A DNA stretch of 64,000 bases from Promicromonospora umidemergens (lineage in GTDB: Bacteria; Actinomycetota; Actinomycetes; Actinomycetales; Cellulomonadaceae). The notes under the pieces were generated by a model. The model made no database searches. It was given only the letters and a program-made list of their open reading frames with translations, and was not told the DNA's origin. Both the position numbers and the translations under genes were made by a program. Each line of letters begins with the position of its first letter. Position 1 is the first letter of the stretch. The stretch covers positions 361,458 to 425,457 of the forward strand of contig NZ_JAMTCT010000002.1 of assembly GCF_024171995.1 (NCBI RefSeq), written 5' to 3'. Below, in pieces: positions 20,014 through 28,973 of the stretch.

Positions 20014-20025
20014 CGAACCGGTTCG
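20014..20025. promoter_or_regulatory. LacI-type operator upstream of the secreted glycosidase
   Basis: Perfect 12-bp palindrome CGAACCGGTTCG, identical to the two copies flanking the lacI-type promoter at 28974 and 29081. It lies about 120 bp before the start codon at 19895 on the minus strand. No clear -35/-10 pair was identified here. Confidence 0.75.
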
Positions 20026-20055
20026 ACAGTGCTCAGCCCGACGGAAGGAGAGTCC

Positions 20056-20152
20056 CGAGGTCGGCAGTCCGCTGCGGGCCGCCCGCGGGTTCGGCAGGTC
20101 GCATCGAGATCGGTCCAGCGCTGGACCGATCTCGATGCACGGGCCGACCTCG
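20056..20152. repeat. 38-bp perfect palindrome within a larger inverted repeat
   Basis: 20101-20138 reads identically on both strands (begins GCATCGAGATCGG, centre CAGCGCTG). It is embedded between CGAGGTCGGC (20056-20065) and GCCGACCTCG (20143-20152). Placed between the GH31 gene and the secreted glycosidase gene, which are co-oriented. It could extrude a cruciform or form a very stable RNA hairpin isolating the two transcripts. Confidence 0.88.
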
Positions 20153-20207
20153 CGCGGGAAGGCCGGCCTCGCGGAACGAGCCCCTGGCCGGGCCGCACCG
20201 GGCGCAC

Positions 20208-22424
20208 CTAGGCCGCCCCCGCAGTGGTTGGCCCAGAAGTGGTTGGCCCAGAAGTGGTTGGCCCAGCAGCACCCGGACCCGCCATCGACGCCCCGACAAC
20301 AGGCGTGCCAGGAGCGACTCGGCCCGTCGTACGGCCGACCACCTGGGGCAGCGCGCCGTCGCGCAGGAACACGGGCACGACGTCGAGCGGGGCGTCCGCG
20401 CGCACCGTCCCCCCGCCGTCGTGCACCACGCCGGTGGCGGCATCGGTCCAGCGCGCGCCCGCGGGCAGGTAGACGTCGCGCTCGCGGGCGCCGGCGGTCA
20501 GGACGGGCGCGACGAGGACGTCCGGGCCCAGCAGGAACTGGTCGTCGACGTCCCAGGCCCGCGCGTCGTCGGGGAAGTCGTGGAACAGGCCGCGCATCAC
20601 GGGCTGGCCGTCGGTGTGCGCGGCGCGCATGGCGTCGCGGACGTAGTCGCGCAAGGTCTCGCGCAGGTGGACGTAGCGTTCCAGCACGCCGTAGACCTCC
20701 TCGCCGAAGCTCCACAGCTCGTTGGGGCCGCCGGAGGGCAGGCGCGGCGAGCCGTCCGCCGCGACGACGTCCTCGCGCGGCAGCCGGTCGCCGTGCAGCC
20801 GCATGACCGGGCTGAAGGCGCCGAGCTGGAACCAGCGCACGAGCAGCTCGTGGAAGGCCGGGTCGGTGACGTCGCCCCGGTGGAACCCGCCGATGTCCGT
20901 GGTGAACCACGGGATCCCCGCGACTCCCATGTGGATGCCCGCGGTGACCTGGCGGGCGAGGTCCTCGAACGTCGAGGAGATGTCGCCCGACCACGCCAGC
21001 GCCCCGTAGCGCTGGCTGCCCGCCCACACGCAGCGGACCAGGTTGACGACCTCGTTCTCGTCGTCGGTCCCGCCGTCGGCACGCTGGCCCTCGTAGAAGG
21101 CGCGTGCGAACGCCTGCGGGTAGACGTTGCCCACGCGCAGGGCGGGGCCGAGGTGGTACCGGTAGGCGTCGTAGTCGTAGACGCCGTACTCGGGCTCGGC
21201 CTCGTCCAGCCAGAAGGTGCGGATGCCGTGCTCGCCGTAGTTGCGCCGGCACGTCTCCCAGAGCCAGCGCCGCGTCTCGGGGTTGGTCACGTCGAGGAAC
21301 GTGCTGGGCCCCTGGAACGCCATCTGGACGTCGATCCCGCGGTCCGCGCGGACGAGCAGGTTGTTCCGTCGCAGGTACGAGTCGTTCTCCGACTCCAGGG
21401 AGACCTGCGGCCAGACCGAGACCATGAGCTCGGCGCCGAGCTCCTTCAGCTCTGCGACCATCGCCGAAGGGTCCGGCCAGAACTCCTCCTCGAACCGGTA
21501 GTCGCCCATCTTCGGCCAGTGGAAGAAGTCCGCGACGATGACGTCCAGCGGCAGCCCCCTGCGGCGGTGCTCGCGCGCCACCTCCAGGAGCTGCTCCTGG
21601 TTCCAGTACCGCAGCTTGCACTGCCAGAACCCGAGCCCGCGCTCGGGCATCATCGGGGCGTGCCCGGTGGCGTCGGCGTAGGCGCGGGAGATCTGCGCGG
21701 GCGTGCGCCCGGCGGTCACCCAGTAGTCGAGCTGCTTCGTGGACTCGGCGTGCCACTCGGCGCGGTTGCGCGCGAACGTCGCGCGCCCGATCGCCGGGTC
21801 GTGCCAGAGGAACCCGTACCCGCCGCTCGACATCACGAACGGCACGCTCGCCTGCGAGTTGCGGTGCGCCAGCTCGAACGTGGAGCCCTTGAGGTCCAGC
21901 ACGTGCTGCTGGTACTGCCCCATCCCGTACAGCTTCTCGTCCGGGTCTGACTCGAACGACGCCGTGAGCGTGTGCCCGTCGTCGCCGAGGCGCGGGCGGA
22001 AGTTCCGGGCGCGCAGCTGCAGCGAGCCGCCGCGGTCGATCTCGCGCAGCAGCAGCCGGCCGTCGGCGTCGTAGAAGGCCAGCTCGCAGTGCGACACCTC
22101 GTAGCCGACGATCTCGTGGAACCCGGACGAGGCGGTGAGCTCCACCCGGATGGCGCCGTTCACCAGCGTCGCGCCGTCGGCCCTGACCTCGACCCGGGCG
22201 TCCTCGTGCGCTGCCGGGCCGGGCGGCAGCAGCGCCCAGTCGGTGTCCTCGACGTCGCCGAGGACCGTCGCGCGCACCCGCACGCTGTCGCGGCCCCACG
22301 GCTCGACGACCAGCGTCTCGCCGCCGCCCCGCCAGGTCAGGCGTGTGCCGACCGCGCGGACGGGCAGGTCGGCGAGGACCGGCGTGGGGACCGGCGGGGG
22401 GGCCGGCATGGGGAGGTCGGTCAT
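20208..22424 (-). CDS. GH31 glycoside hydrolase, probable alpha-xylosidase
   Basis: 738 residues. The GH31 catalytic barrel is clear: nucleophile Asp407 in FWLDEAEPEYG and acid/base Asp481 in WSGDISSTFEDL, with PFVMSSGGYGFLWHDP upstream and PWFTTDIGGFHRGD after. The FFHWPKMGDYRFEEEFWPDP stretch resembles YicI/XylS alpha-xylosidases more than alpha-glucosidases, though specificity is not certain. No signal peptide, so it should act on imported oligosaccharides. Starts with an ATGA overlap on GH127. The C-terminus ends in three in-frame 15-bp repeats (GPTTS). Confidence 0.9.
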   Translation of the reverse strand: MTDLPMPAPPPVPTPVLADLPVRAVGTRLTWRGGGETLVVEPWGRDSVRVRATVLGDVEDTDWALLPPGPAAHEDARVEVRADGATLVNGAIRVELTASSGFHEIVGYEVSHCELAFYDADGRLLLREIDRGGSLQLRARNFRPRLGDDGHTLTASFESDPDEKLYGMGQYQQHVLDLKGSTFELAHRNSQASVPFVMSSGGYGFLWHDPAIGRATFARNRAEWHAESTKQLDYWVTAGRTPAQISRAYADATGHAPMMPERGLGFWQCKLRYWNQEQLLEVAREHRRRGLPLDVIVADFFHWPKMGDYRFEEEFWPDPSAMVAELKELGAELMVSVWPQVSLESENDSYLRRNNLLVRADRGIDVQMAFQGPSTFLDVTNPETRRWLWETCRRNYGEHGIRTFWLDEAEPEYGVYDYDAYRYHLGPALRVGNVYPQAFARAFYEGQRADGGTDDENEVVNLVRCVWAGSQRYGALAWSGDISSTFEDLARQVTAGIHMGVAGIPWFTTDIGGFHRGDVTDPAFHELLVRWFQLGAFSPVMRLHGDRLPREDVVAADGSPRLPSGGPNELWSFGEEVYGVLERYVHLRETLRDYVRDAMRAAHTDGQPVMRGLFHDFPDDARAWDVDDQFLLGPDVLVAPVLTAGARERDVYLPAGARWTDAATGVVHDGGGTVRADAPLDVVPVFLRDGALPQVVGRTTGRVAPGTPVVGASMAGPGAAGPTTSGPTTSGPTTAGAA
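20224..20268. repeat. 15-bp tandem repeat, three copies
   Basis: Unit GTGGTTGGCCCAGAA at 20224 and 20239, with a one-base variant at 20254. In frame at the extreme 3' end of the GH31 gene, beyond the conserved domain. Confidence 0.92.
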
Positions 22425-24493
22425 CGGGTCTCCTCGGACGGGGTCGTGGGGATGAACACGCGCATCGTCGACGGGCCGCGCTCCGCCCAGCGGTGATAGG
22501 GCACGAGCGGCAGGTCCAGCCCGGCCGGCACGCCGTCGGTCCCGGTACTGCCGAGACCTCTCGGCTCTCCGGTGCTTCCGGGGGCGAACGGCGGCGTACC
22601 CGTCCCACCGCCCGGCAGCGAGAGCGCACGCGTGCTGACGACGGCGCCGTCCCCGTGCGCCCGGGGCGCGACGGCGGGGTCGAGCCGTACCTGGTCGAGC
22701 GCGACGCCGTCGGGCAGGTCCACCGACTCCAGCGCCAGCACGAGCGGGCCGCGTTCGACGGCGACGGTCCCGCGTACGGCGTCGACCCGGGGATCGGGCC
22801 AGGTCAGACGCGGGCCGACGGGCAGGTCGAGCATCACGACGTCACCCGCCGCGAGGGCACCTGTTGTCGCCCACCCCGGTCCGACGGCGACGGCCGGGCC
22901 GTCCGGGCCGGTGAGCGTGGCGCCGTCGGCCCAGTGCGGTACGCGCAGCCGCAGCGTGACGGGCCGCTCGGGGACGGCGGTGACCTCGACGCGGATGCGG
23001 CCGTCGTGCGGGTACTCGGTGGTCACCCGCAGGGCGAGCTCGCCGCCGTCGCCGAGCACGACCCGGAGGTCGCCCGCCGCGTACTGGGTGAGGGTCACGA
23101 CGGCTCCGCCGTCCGGTGCACCGTCCGGTGCGCCTGCGGGCGAGCCTGCGGGCGACTCCTCGACGAACGCCGCGTACGCCTGCCACGAGGCGAGGGTGCG
23201 CGCCACGTTGGTGGGGCAGCACGACACGTCGAACCACGGCGCCCGCACGCCGCCCTCCGCACGGGGGTTGACCGCGTCGGGCCGCACGTCGGCCCCGGGC
23301 TCGCGCTGCTGCAGCGGGTTCGCGTAGAAGAATGCGCGCCCGTCCGCGCGGGGCGAGGTCGCCACGACGTTGTAGAGGGTGCGCTCGATGAGGTCGGCGT
23401 AGCGCACGTCGCCGGTGGCCAGCAGGAGGCGCCAGGAGACCATGACGGAGGCGACGCCGGCGCAGGTCTCGCAGTACGCGCGGTCGGGCGGCAGCTCCCA
23501 GTCGTCGCCGAAACCCTCGTCCTGGTGCCGCGACCCCATGCCGCCGGTCAGGTAGGTCCGCCGCTCCACGGAGCGTGTCCACTGCCGTTCGACGGCGGCG
23601 CGGAGGTCGTCGTCGGCGGTGTCCACCGCGACGTCGACCGCCCCGGCCGCGAGGTAGAGAGCGCGTACCGCGTGCCCGCGCCAGACGTCGGCGTCGCGTA
23701 CCGGCACGTCGTCCTGGAAGTACGCCGGGCTGAGCAGCGCTGTCGGCGCCAGGGTGCCGTGCCCGCGGCGCTCGACGAAGATCCGCGCCTGCTCGGTGTA
23801 CCGGGGCTCGTCGAGCGCGCGGCCGAGCTCGGCGAGGCCGACCTCGATCTCGGGGTGACCGCAGATGCCGGCCCGTTCGTCGCTGTCCCGTCCGTCGCTG
23901 TCCCGCCCGTCGCTGCCCCGCCCGTCGGCGCCGAACTCGCGGCACACGTGGTCGGCGGCGCGGCGGGCGATCTCCACCAGGGCGTCCCCGCCCGCCGTCC
24001 GCCCGGCCGTCCGCACGCGGGCGACCGCCGCCTGCAGCAGGTGGCCGGTGCAGTACAGCTCATGACCGGACGACAGGTCGGTGTACCGCCCGGCCTGCCT
24101 CGTGTGCCCGAAGCAGGTGTTCAGGTACCCGTCCTCGTCCTGCGCGGCCGCCACCCGGTCGACGACCTTGCGCAGCAGCTCGTCGAAGCCCGCGTCACCG
24201 GTGCGGCCGTACTCCCAGGCCAGCGCCTCCAGCAGCTTGTAGACCTCGGAGTCCGAGAACTGCCAGCCCGGCCGGTCCCCGCCGGTGGCGCCCTCGGCGA
24301 CGCGGTCGAAGTTGCCGAACCAGCCGAGCTCCTCCATCCAGTCGAGGCAGTGCCGCAGCGTGGCCCGCGCGTTCGTCTCCTGGAGCACGCCCCAGAAGCC
24401 GCCGTCGAGCCGCAGCTCGCCGACGCCGAGCCCGCGGCGCGGGCCGCGGGGCGCGACCGGGGACGCCGTCGGCGTCGAGAGGTGATGTGTCAC
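22421..24493 (-). CDS. GH127 family protein, probable beta-L-arabinofuranosidase
   Basis: 690 residues, cytosolic. (alpha/alpha)6-barrel hallmarks: LRLDGGFWGVLQETNARATL, GWQFSDSEVYKLLEALAW, LSSGHELYCTGHLLQAAVA, then the zinc-thiolate region with CETCAGVASVMVSWRLLLATGD and WFDVSCCPTNVARTLASW, which supplies the Glu and Cys residues used for zinc-assisted catalysis in HypBA1-type enzymes. It should remove terminal beta-L-arabinofuranose or a related sugar from imported oligosaccharides. It sits 12 bp after the permease stop and overlaps GH31 by ATGA. About residues 187-202 hold a DSDGR repeat of 15-bp units. Confidence 0.9.
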   Translation of the reverse strand: MTHHLSTPTASPVAPRGPRRGLGVGELRLDGGFWGVLQETNARATLRHCLDWMEELGWFGNFDRVAEGATGGDRPGWQFSDSEVYKLLEALAWEYGRTGDAGFDELLRKVVDRVAAAQDEDGYLNTCFGHTRQAGRYTDLSSGHELYCTGHLLQAAVARVRTAGRTAGGDALVEIARRAADHVCREFGADGRGSDGRDSDGRDSDERAGICGHPEIEVGLAELGRALDEPRYTEQARIFVERRGHGTLAPTALLSPAYFQDDVPVRDADVWRGHAVRALYLAAGAVDVAVDTADDDLRAAVERQWTRSVERRTYLTGGMGSRHQDEGFGDDWELPPDRAYCETCAGVASVMVSWRLLLATGDVRYADLIERTLYNVVATSPRADGRAFFYANPLQQREPGADVRPDAVNPRAEGGVRAPWFDVSCCPTNVARTLASWQAYAAFVEESPAGSPAGAPDGAPDGGAVVTLTQYAAGDLRVVLGDGGELALRVTTEYPHDGRIRVEVTAVPERPVTLRLRVPHWADGATLTGPDGPAVAVGPGWATTGALAAGDVVMLDLPVGPRLTWPDPRVDAVRGTVAVERGPLVLALESVDLPDGVALDQVRLDPAVAPRAHGDGAVVSTRALSLPGGGTGTPPFAPGSTGEPRGLGSTGTDGVPAGLDLPLVPYHRWAERGPSTMRVFIPTTPSEETR
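23878..23922. repeat. 15-bp tandem repeat, three copies, in GH127
   Basis: Units of the type CGTCGCTGTCCCGTC at 23878, 23893 and 23908, differing by one or two bases. In frame, giving repeated Asp/Gly/Arg/Ser pentapeptides between conserved helices. Confidence 0.85.
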
Positions 24494-24505
24494 GAGGTTC
24501 CTTCG

Positions 24506-25363
24506 TCAGTCCTTGACGGCGCCGGCGGTGACGCCCGCCGCCACGTAGCGCTGAGCCACGACGAGCAGGATCGCGGCGGGCACCGAGGCGACGACGGCGG
24601 TCGCCATGATGGCGTTCCACTGCGTCGTGTTGTTGCCGATGTAGTTGTAGATGCCGAGCGTGATCGGGATGAGCTCGCCGTTGCGGTTCAGGGTCGAGGC
24701 GAAGATGAAGTCCGACCACGCCCACAGGAACGCGAACAGCGAGACCGTGAGCGTCGAGTTGCGACTCACCGGCAGCACTATCGAGCGGAAGGTGCGCCAG
24801 GCGCTCGCGCCGTCGACCCGGGCGGCCTGCAGCAGCTCGCGCGGGATGCCGGACATGAACGCCGTGTAGAGCAGCACGCCGAACGGCACAGCGACCGTCG
24901 AGTCGGCGATGATCAGGCCACCGAGGGTGTTGAGCAGGCCGAGGCTGTTGTAGACCGCGTAGAACCCCATCGCCATGACCACTGCCGGGATCATCTGCGC
25001 GACCAGCAGCAGGAAGTTCAGGGTGCGGCCGCCGCGGAGGTTCAGCAGCGCCAGCGCGTACCCGGCGGGCGCGGCGATCACCACGGTGAGCACCACGCAG
25101 CCGAGCCCCACGAGCAGGCTCGTCCCGAGGGCCGGGAGCTGCTGCTGGAACACCGCCGTGTACCCCTCGAACGTCGGGTCCCAGGGGAACCAGTGCGGTG
25201 GGTCGGCCCGCAGGTCGCTGGTCTGCGTCAGGGAGACGTTCACCATCCAGTAGACGGGGAACAGCATGAACGCGGTGAGGACGAGGCCGAGGGCGGTCTT
25301 CCACCAGGGCTTGCCCGGCGTGCTCCTGGTCGGGGTCGTCCCCGTCGTGCCGAGGCTGGTCAT
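24506..25363 (-). CDS. Carbohydrate ABC transporter permease (MalG type)
   Basis: 285 residues, six membrane helices. Opens with a short polar leader then TALGLVLTAFMLFPVYWMVNVSL. The EAA loop is DGASAWRTFRSIVLPVSRNSTLTV, which contacts the ATPase. No ATP-binding subunit is encoded in this locus, so it presumably shares an MsiK-like ATPase encoded elsewhere, as is usual in actinobacteria. ATG overlaps the upstream permease stop by 4 nt. Confidence 0.93.
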   Translation of the reverse strand: MTSLGTTGTTPTRSTPGKPWWKTALGLVLTAFMLFPVYWMVNVSLTQTSDLRADPPHWFPWDPTFEGYTAVFQQQLPALGTSLLVGLGCVVLTVVIAAPAGYALALLNLRGGRTLNFLLLVAQMIPAVVMAMGFYAVYNSLGLLNTLGGLIIADSTVAVPFGVLLYTAFMSGIPRELLQAARVDGASAWRTFRSIVLPVSRNSTLTVSLFAFLWAWSDFIFASTLNRNGELIPITLGIYNYIGNNTTQWNAIMATAVVASVPAAILLVVAQRYVAAGVTAGAVKD

Positions 25364-26334
25364 GAGTCCTCCTGTCGTCGCTGGAGCTGGAGGTGCAGGA
25401 ACCCGAAGACCAGGGCGATCAGGATCAGCAGGTTGCCCACCGCCGCGGCCGGCGAGAAGTCCGGCTGGCCCGTCCCGAACGCCTCCCGGTAGGACCAGAT
25501 GGCGAGCGTCGTCGACGCGTCGCCGGGTCCGCCGGTGGTCATGATCCAGATGACGTCCACGACCTTGAGCGTGTAGATCAACCCGAGCAGGATCGTGATG
25601 GCGGACACCGGGCGCAGCAGCGGGAACGTGATGCTCCAGAACTGCTTCCACGGGCCGGCGCCGTCGAGCGACGCCGCCTCGTACACCTCGCCAGGGATGT
25701 TCTGCAGCCCCGAGTACAGGATCACGAGGTTGAACGGGATGCCGAGCCAGATGTTCGCGATCGTCACCGAGAGCAGCGCGGTGCCCGGCGAGGTGAGCCA
25801 GTTGATCTGCCCCACGCCGAAAGCCGCCAGCACCGAGTTCACGATGCCGTTGTCGCTGTTCAGCATCCACGCCCACGTCGAGGCGGACACGATGAGCGGC
25901 AGCAGCCACGGCACGAGGAACATCGCGCGCAGCAGACCGGACAAGCGGAACCCGGACCGGAAGAACACCGCGAGCGCCAGGCCTGTCGCGTACTGGAAGA
26001 CGATCGAGACGACGGTGAAGACCGCGGTGTTCCACAGCGCCGTCGGGAACGTCGCCGAGCTGAACACCTCTGCGTACTTCTCGAACCCGACGAACTCGGC
26101 GTTGCCCTGGACGAACGCGCGGATCGTGTAGTCGTGGACGCTGAGATCGATGTTGCGCACGAGCGGGTAGGCGTAGAAGAGGATCAGGTAGACGAGCAGC
26201 GGCGTGGCGAAGCCGGCGGCGGCCCACTGGGAGGCCGCGGGGCCGCGGCGGCGCCGGGGTGCCGGTACCCGGCCTGCTCCGGGGCCGACGCCCGGGGGCG
26301 CTCCCGCCGTGGCCGTGGCCTCGGTGGTGGTCAT
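25360..26334 (-). CDS. Carbohydrate ABC transporter permease (MalF type)
   Basis: 324 residues. Pro/Arg-rich cytosolic leader, first helix FATPLLVYLILFYAYPLVRNID, and EAA loop EAASLDGAGPWKQFWSITFPLLRP. ATG 26334 has AAGGAA upstream on the minus strand. Together with the MalG-type permease it forms the membrane channel for the oligosaccharide bound by the lipoprotein encoded just upstream. A hairpin and a 14-bp repeat array separate it from that lipoprotein gene. Confidence 0.93.
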   Translation of the reverse strand: MTTTEATATAGAPPGVGPGAGRVPAPRRRRGPAASQWAAAGFATPLLVYLILFYAYPLVRNIDLSVHDYTIRAFVQGNAEFVGFEKYAEVFSSATFPTALWNTAVFTVVSIVFQYATGLALAVFFRSGFRLSGLLRAMFLVPWLLPLIVSASTWAWMLNSDNGIVNSVLAAFGVGQINWLTSPGTALLSVTIANIWLGIPFNLVILYSGLQNIPGEVYEAASLDGAGPWKQFWSITFPLLRPVSAITILLGLIYTLKVVDVIWIMTTGGPGDASTTLAIWSYREAFGTGQPDFSPAAAVGNLLILIALVFGFLHLQLQRRQEDS

Positions 26335-26362
26335 CACGGGGATTCCTTCATGAGTTCGGCGC

Positions 26363-26402
26363 GTCAGACGCACAGGTCGTTCCGGTGACCCGTGCGTCTG
26401 AC
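26363..26402 (-). terminator. Hairpin between binding-protein and permease genes
   Basis: 16-bp arms GTCAGACGCACAGGTC (26363-26378) and GACCCGTGCGTCTGAC (26387-26402), 8-nt loop. The only mismatch is A opposite C on the plus strand, which becomes a G-U pair in minus-strand RNA, the strand of the operon. It likely attenuates readthrough or protects the upstream mRNA so the binding protein is made in excess, as the malE-malF intergenic repeats do. Confidence 0.75.
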
Positions 26403-26424
26403 ACGGGCGCTGGGCTGACAGTGG

Positions 26425-26490
26425 CTCAGCTCGTCCGGGTCAGCTCGTCCGGGTCAGCTCGTCCGGCTCAGCTCGTCCGGGTCAGCTGGT
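26425..26490. repeat. 14-bp tandem repeat, about 4.6 copies
   Basis: Unit (G/C)TCAGCTCGTCCGG starts at 26425, 26439, 26453 and 26467, with a partial copy at 26481. The partial copy includes the stop codon of the binding-protein gene. Unlike the coding arrays, this mostly non-coding one has a period that is not a multiple of three. Confidence 0.92.
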
Positions 26491-27738
26491 GCCGGTTTCG
26501 GCATCCGCCTGGGCGGTCTCCAGCGCCTCCTGCGCCGTCGCCGCGCCGGACAGCGCGTTCTGCACCGCGGTCCACAGCGCCTCGGAGATCACCGGGTAGT
26601 CGGCGCCGAGGTCGTCGCTCGTGCGGCCCTTGGCGTTGCGCACTGCCTCGACCCAGGGCTCGAGCTCCGGCTTCTCCTCGACGAGCGCCGCCTGGCCGTC
26701 CGCCGTCGGCGGGACGTAGTAGGCGAACGTGTTCGCCGTCTCGACGAAGCCCTCCGGCGTCGTCATGCACTCGACGATCTGGCGGGTGACGTCGTAGCGC
26801 TCCGTGTCCTCCTGCACGGGGGCCAGGATGAACTCACCGCCCGTCGGGGCCTGCGCGACGCCGCCGTCGCGCCCGGGAAGCTGGACCACGCCGGTCTCGA
26901 AGTCGGCGCCCGCGGCGCTGTCGACCTGCCAGGTGCCGTTCACGGCGAAGCCGAAGTCTCCGGTGAGGAACTCCTCCCACGTCGTGTTCTGGGAGTTGTT
27001 GATCACCGAGTTGGGCGCGTAGCCCTCCTCGAGCCAGCCCGTCCACAGCTCGAGCGCCGCGACGGCCTCGGGCGAGTCGAGGTCACGCAGGTCGGCGCCG
27101 GCGCCCCAGAACCAGGGCAGGAACTGGAACGAGCCCTCCTCCGTGCCGATGCCGGCAAAGGTGATGCCCTTGTCCCCGTTGCCCGTGACGGCCTTCAGGG
27201 CCGCCGTGAGCGAGTCCCAGTCGGTGACCGAGGCCGGGTCGACGCCCGCGTCCGTCAGGATGTCCGCGTTGTAGTAGAGCGACAGCGTGTTGGCGCCGAT
27301 CGGGATGCCGTACGTCTCCCCGCCGACGACGCCTGCCGCGAGCAGGTTCTCGTCGATGGCAGAGGTGTCCAGGCCGAGCTCGTCGACCGTGGTCAGCATG
27401 CCGGTGTCCGAGAGGGTGGAGACCGCCGGGTTGTCGAGCAGGATGACGTCGGGGGACGTGCCCTCCTGCGCGGCGAGCAGCGCCTGGTTGGTCAGCGCCG
27501 TGGTGTCGTAGGCCGTGCGCTCGATGGTGACCCCGGCCTCCTCGCCGCAGGCCTGGACACGACCCGCCCAGTCCGACGCGTCGTCGTGCTGGGGGTACGG
27601 GTCCCACCAGGTGTAGGTGCTGGCGTCGCCGCCGGACTCACCGGCGGCTGCGCCCGACGAGCAGGCGCCGAGCACGCCGACCAGGGCGAGCGCGGCGACC
27701 GCCGCGAGGGTGGTGGGCTTGCGCCTCGGGTGGTGCAT
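26482..27738 (-). CDS. Carbohydrate ABC transporter substrate-binding lipoprotein
   Basis: 418 residues. Lipoprotein signal with lipobox LGAC (Cys26) after a hydrophobic core. The mature part has the type-1 sugar-binding fold pattern (SPDVILLDNPAVSTLSDTGML, YGIPIGANTLSLYYNADILTDAGVDP, NNSQNTTWEEFLTGDFGFAVNGTWQV). It captures the oligosaccharide released outside the cell. AAGGAGG precedes the ATG. An imperfect operator-like GAAC-T-GTTC lies just upstream (27750-27758). Confidence 0.93.
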   Translation of the reverse strand: MHHPRRKPTTLAAVAALALVGVLGACSSGAAAGESGGDASTYTWWDPYPQHDDASDWAGRVQACGEEAGVTIERTAYDTTALTNQALLAAQEGTSPDVILLDNPAVSTLSDTGMLTTVDELGLDTSAIDENLLAAGVVGGETYGIPIGANTLSLYYNADILTDAGVDPASVTDWDSLTAALKAVTGNGDKGITFAGIGTEEGSFQFLPWFWGAGADLRDLDSPEAVAALELWTGWLEEGYAPNSVINNSQNTTWEEFLTGDFGFAVNGTWQVDSAAGADFETGVVQLPGRDGGVAQAPTGGEFILAPVQEDTERYDVTRQIVECMTTPEGFVETANTFAYYVPPTADGQAALVEEKPELEPWVEAVRNAKGRTSDDLGADYPVISEALWTAVQNALSGAATAQEALETAQADAETGTS

Positions 27739-27835
27739 GGTTCCTCCTTGAACTGTTCCGGACCGACTGCGTCGTCGGCCGGCTGGGGGTGCTCTGTGCG
27801 GCTGGGGTGCTGTGTCCGGCTGCGGGGGGGGTCGG

Positions 27836-28858
27836 TCAGGCCGCGCGCGGCACGCCGGTGCTGCCGCGGTCGACCAGCTCGGGGGTCACGAACCGCACGA
27901 CGTGCGGCTCGTCGGCTGCCACCTCGCCCTCGATGCGGCGCACGAGCTGCCGCACGGCCATGCGGCCGAGCCGGTCGGGGGCGCTCTCGATCGAGGAGTA
28001 CGGCAGGGAGAAGGTGCGGGCGAACTCGTCCGAGTACCGCCCGACGACGGACAGGTCGCTGGGCGCCGTCAGCCCACGGTCGTGCAGGACGGTCGGCAGC
28101 GCCGCCGCCGCGGCCTCGTTGTTGATCAGCAGTCCGGTGACACCGGGCCGGGCGTCGAGCAGGGCGTTCAGGTCCCGGCCGACGTCGGGCTGGCGCGACG
28201 ACCCGGACACGGTGTGCAGCGTGATGCCGCGCGCGGTGGCCGCCTCGAGGGCGGCGTTCTGCAGGCGCCACACGTAGGCGCCGCCGCGTTCGATCACGTG
28301 CTCCGGCTGCGACACCAGGGCGACCTCGCGGTGCCCGAGACGGTGGAGGTGGTCCACCATGAGCCGGCCCGCCTCCTCGAAGTCGAGGTCGAAGACGTCC
28401 ACGCCGCTGCAGTCGGCGGGCAGGCCCACCAGCGCCCCCGGCTGCGCGGCGGACCGCAGGATCGGCAGTCGCTCGTCCCGCTCGGCCACGTTGAGCAGCA
28501 CTATGCCGTCGACCATGCGCGAGTCCGTGATGCGGCGCAGGGCGCGCGTGCCGTCGGCGTCGGACACCAGCAGGATGTCGTAACCCAGCTCGCGGGCCGT
28601 GTTCGAGACGCCCAGCATGTACTGGAGCATCGCGGGGGCGAACTCGTCCTCGAGGAACTGGGCGAGCAGCCCGATCACCATCGTCTGCGACGTGGCGAGC
28701 GCTCGCGCCCCGGCGTTCGGCGTGTAGCCGAGCTGCCGGACGGCGTCCTCGACGCGCCGGCGCACGTCCGCCGAGATCGCGCGCTTGCCCGACAGCGCGT
28801 ACGACGCCGTGCTGCGCGACACCCCTGCTGCCTGGGCGACATCCCCGATGGTGGCCAC
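27836..28858 (-). CDS. LacI-family transcriptional repressor of the glycan locus
   Basis: 340 residues from GTG 28858, which has AAGGAG six bases upstream. HTH: MATIGDVAQAAGVSRSTASYALSGKRAISADVRRRVEDAVRQLGYTPNAGARALA, followed by a periplasmic-binding-protein-like effector domain. First gene of the minus-strand run leading to the importer and cytosolic glycosidases. Identical CGAACCGGTTCG palindromes lie on its own promoter and before the secreted glycosidase, so it probably represses the whole set until an imported sugar binds. Confidence 0.93.
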   Translation of the reverse strand: MATIGDVAQAAGVSRSTASYALSGKRAISADVRRRVEDAVRQLGYTPNAGARALATSQTMVIGLLAQFLEDEFAPAMLQYMLGVSNTARELGYDILLVSDADGTRALRRITDSRMVDGIVLLNVAERDERLPILRSAAQPGALVGLPADCSGVDVFDLDFEEAGRLMVDHLHRLGHREVALVSQPEHVIERGGAYVWRLQNAALEAATARGITLHTVSGSSRQPDVGRDLNALLDARPGVTGLLINNEAAAAALPTVLHDRGLTAPSDLSVVGRYSDEFARTFSLPYSSIESAPDRLGRMAVRQLVRRIEGEVAADEPHVVRFVTPELVDRGSTGVPRAA

Positions 28859-28973
28859 TTTGTCTCCTTGCGTTGCTGCTCGTGCTTCCGTCTGCTGTCG
28901 TGCTTGCGTGCTGCACGCGCTCTGCGTTGTGCGCGTGCCCGGCGTCGCCGCTCGGGCCGGCCCGCTTCCGTTG

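Noticed and set aside
22343-25492. 1049-codon open frame opposite GH127 and the permease gene
   Set aside because: Antisense frame with low complexity; GH127 and permease motifs lie on the minus strand.
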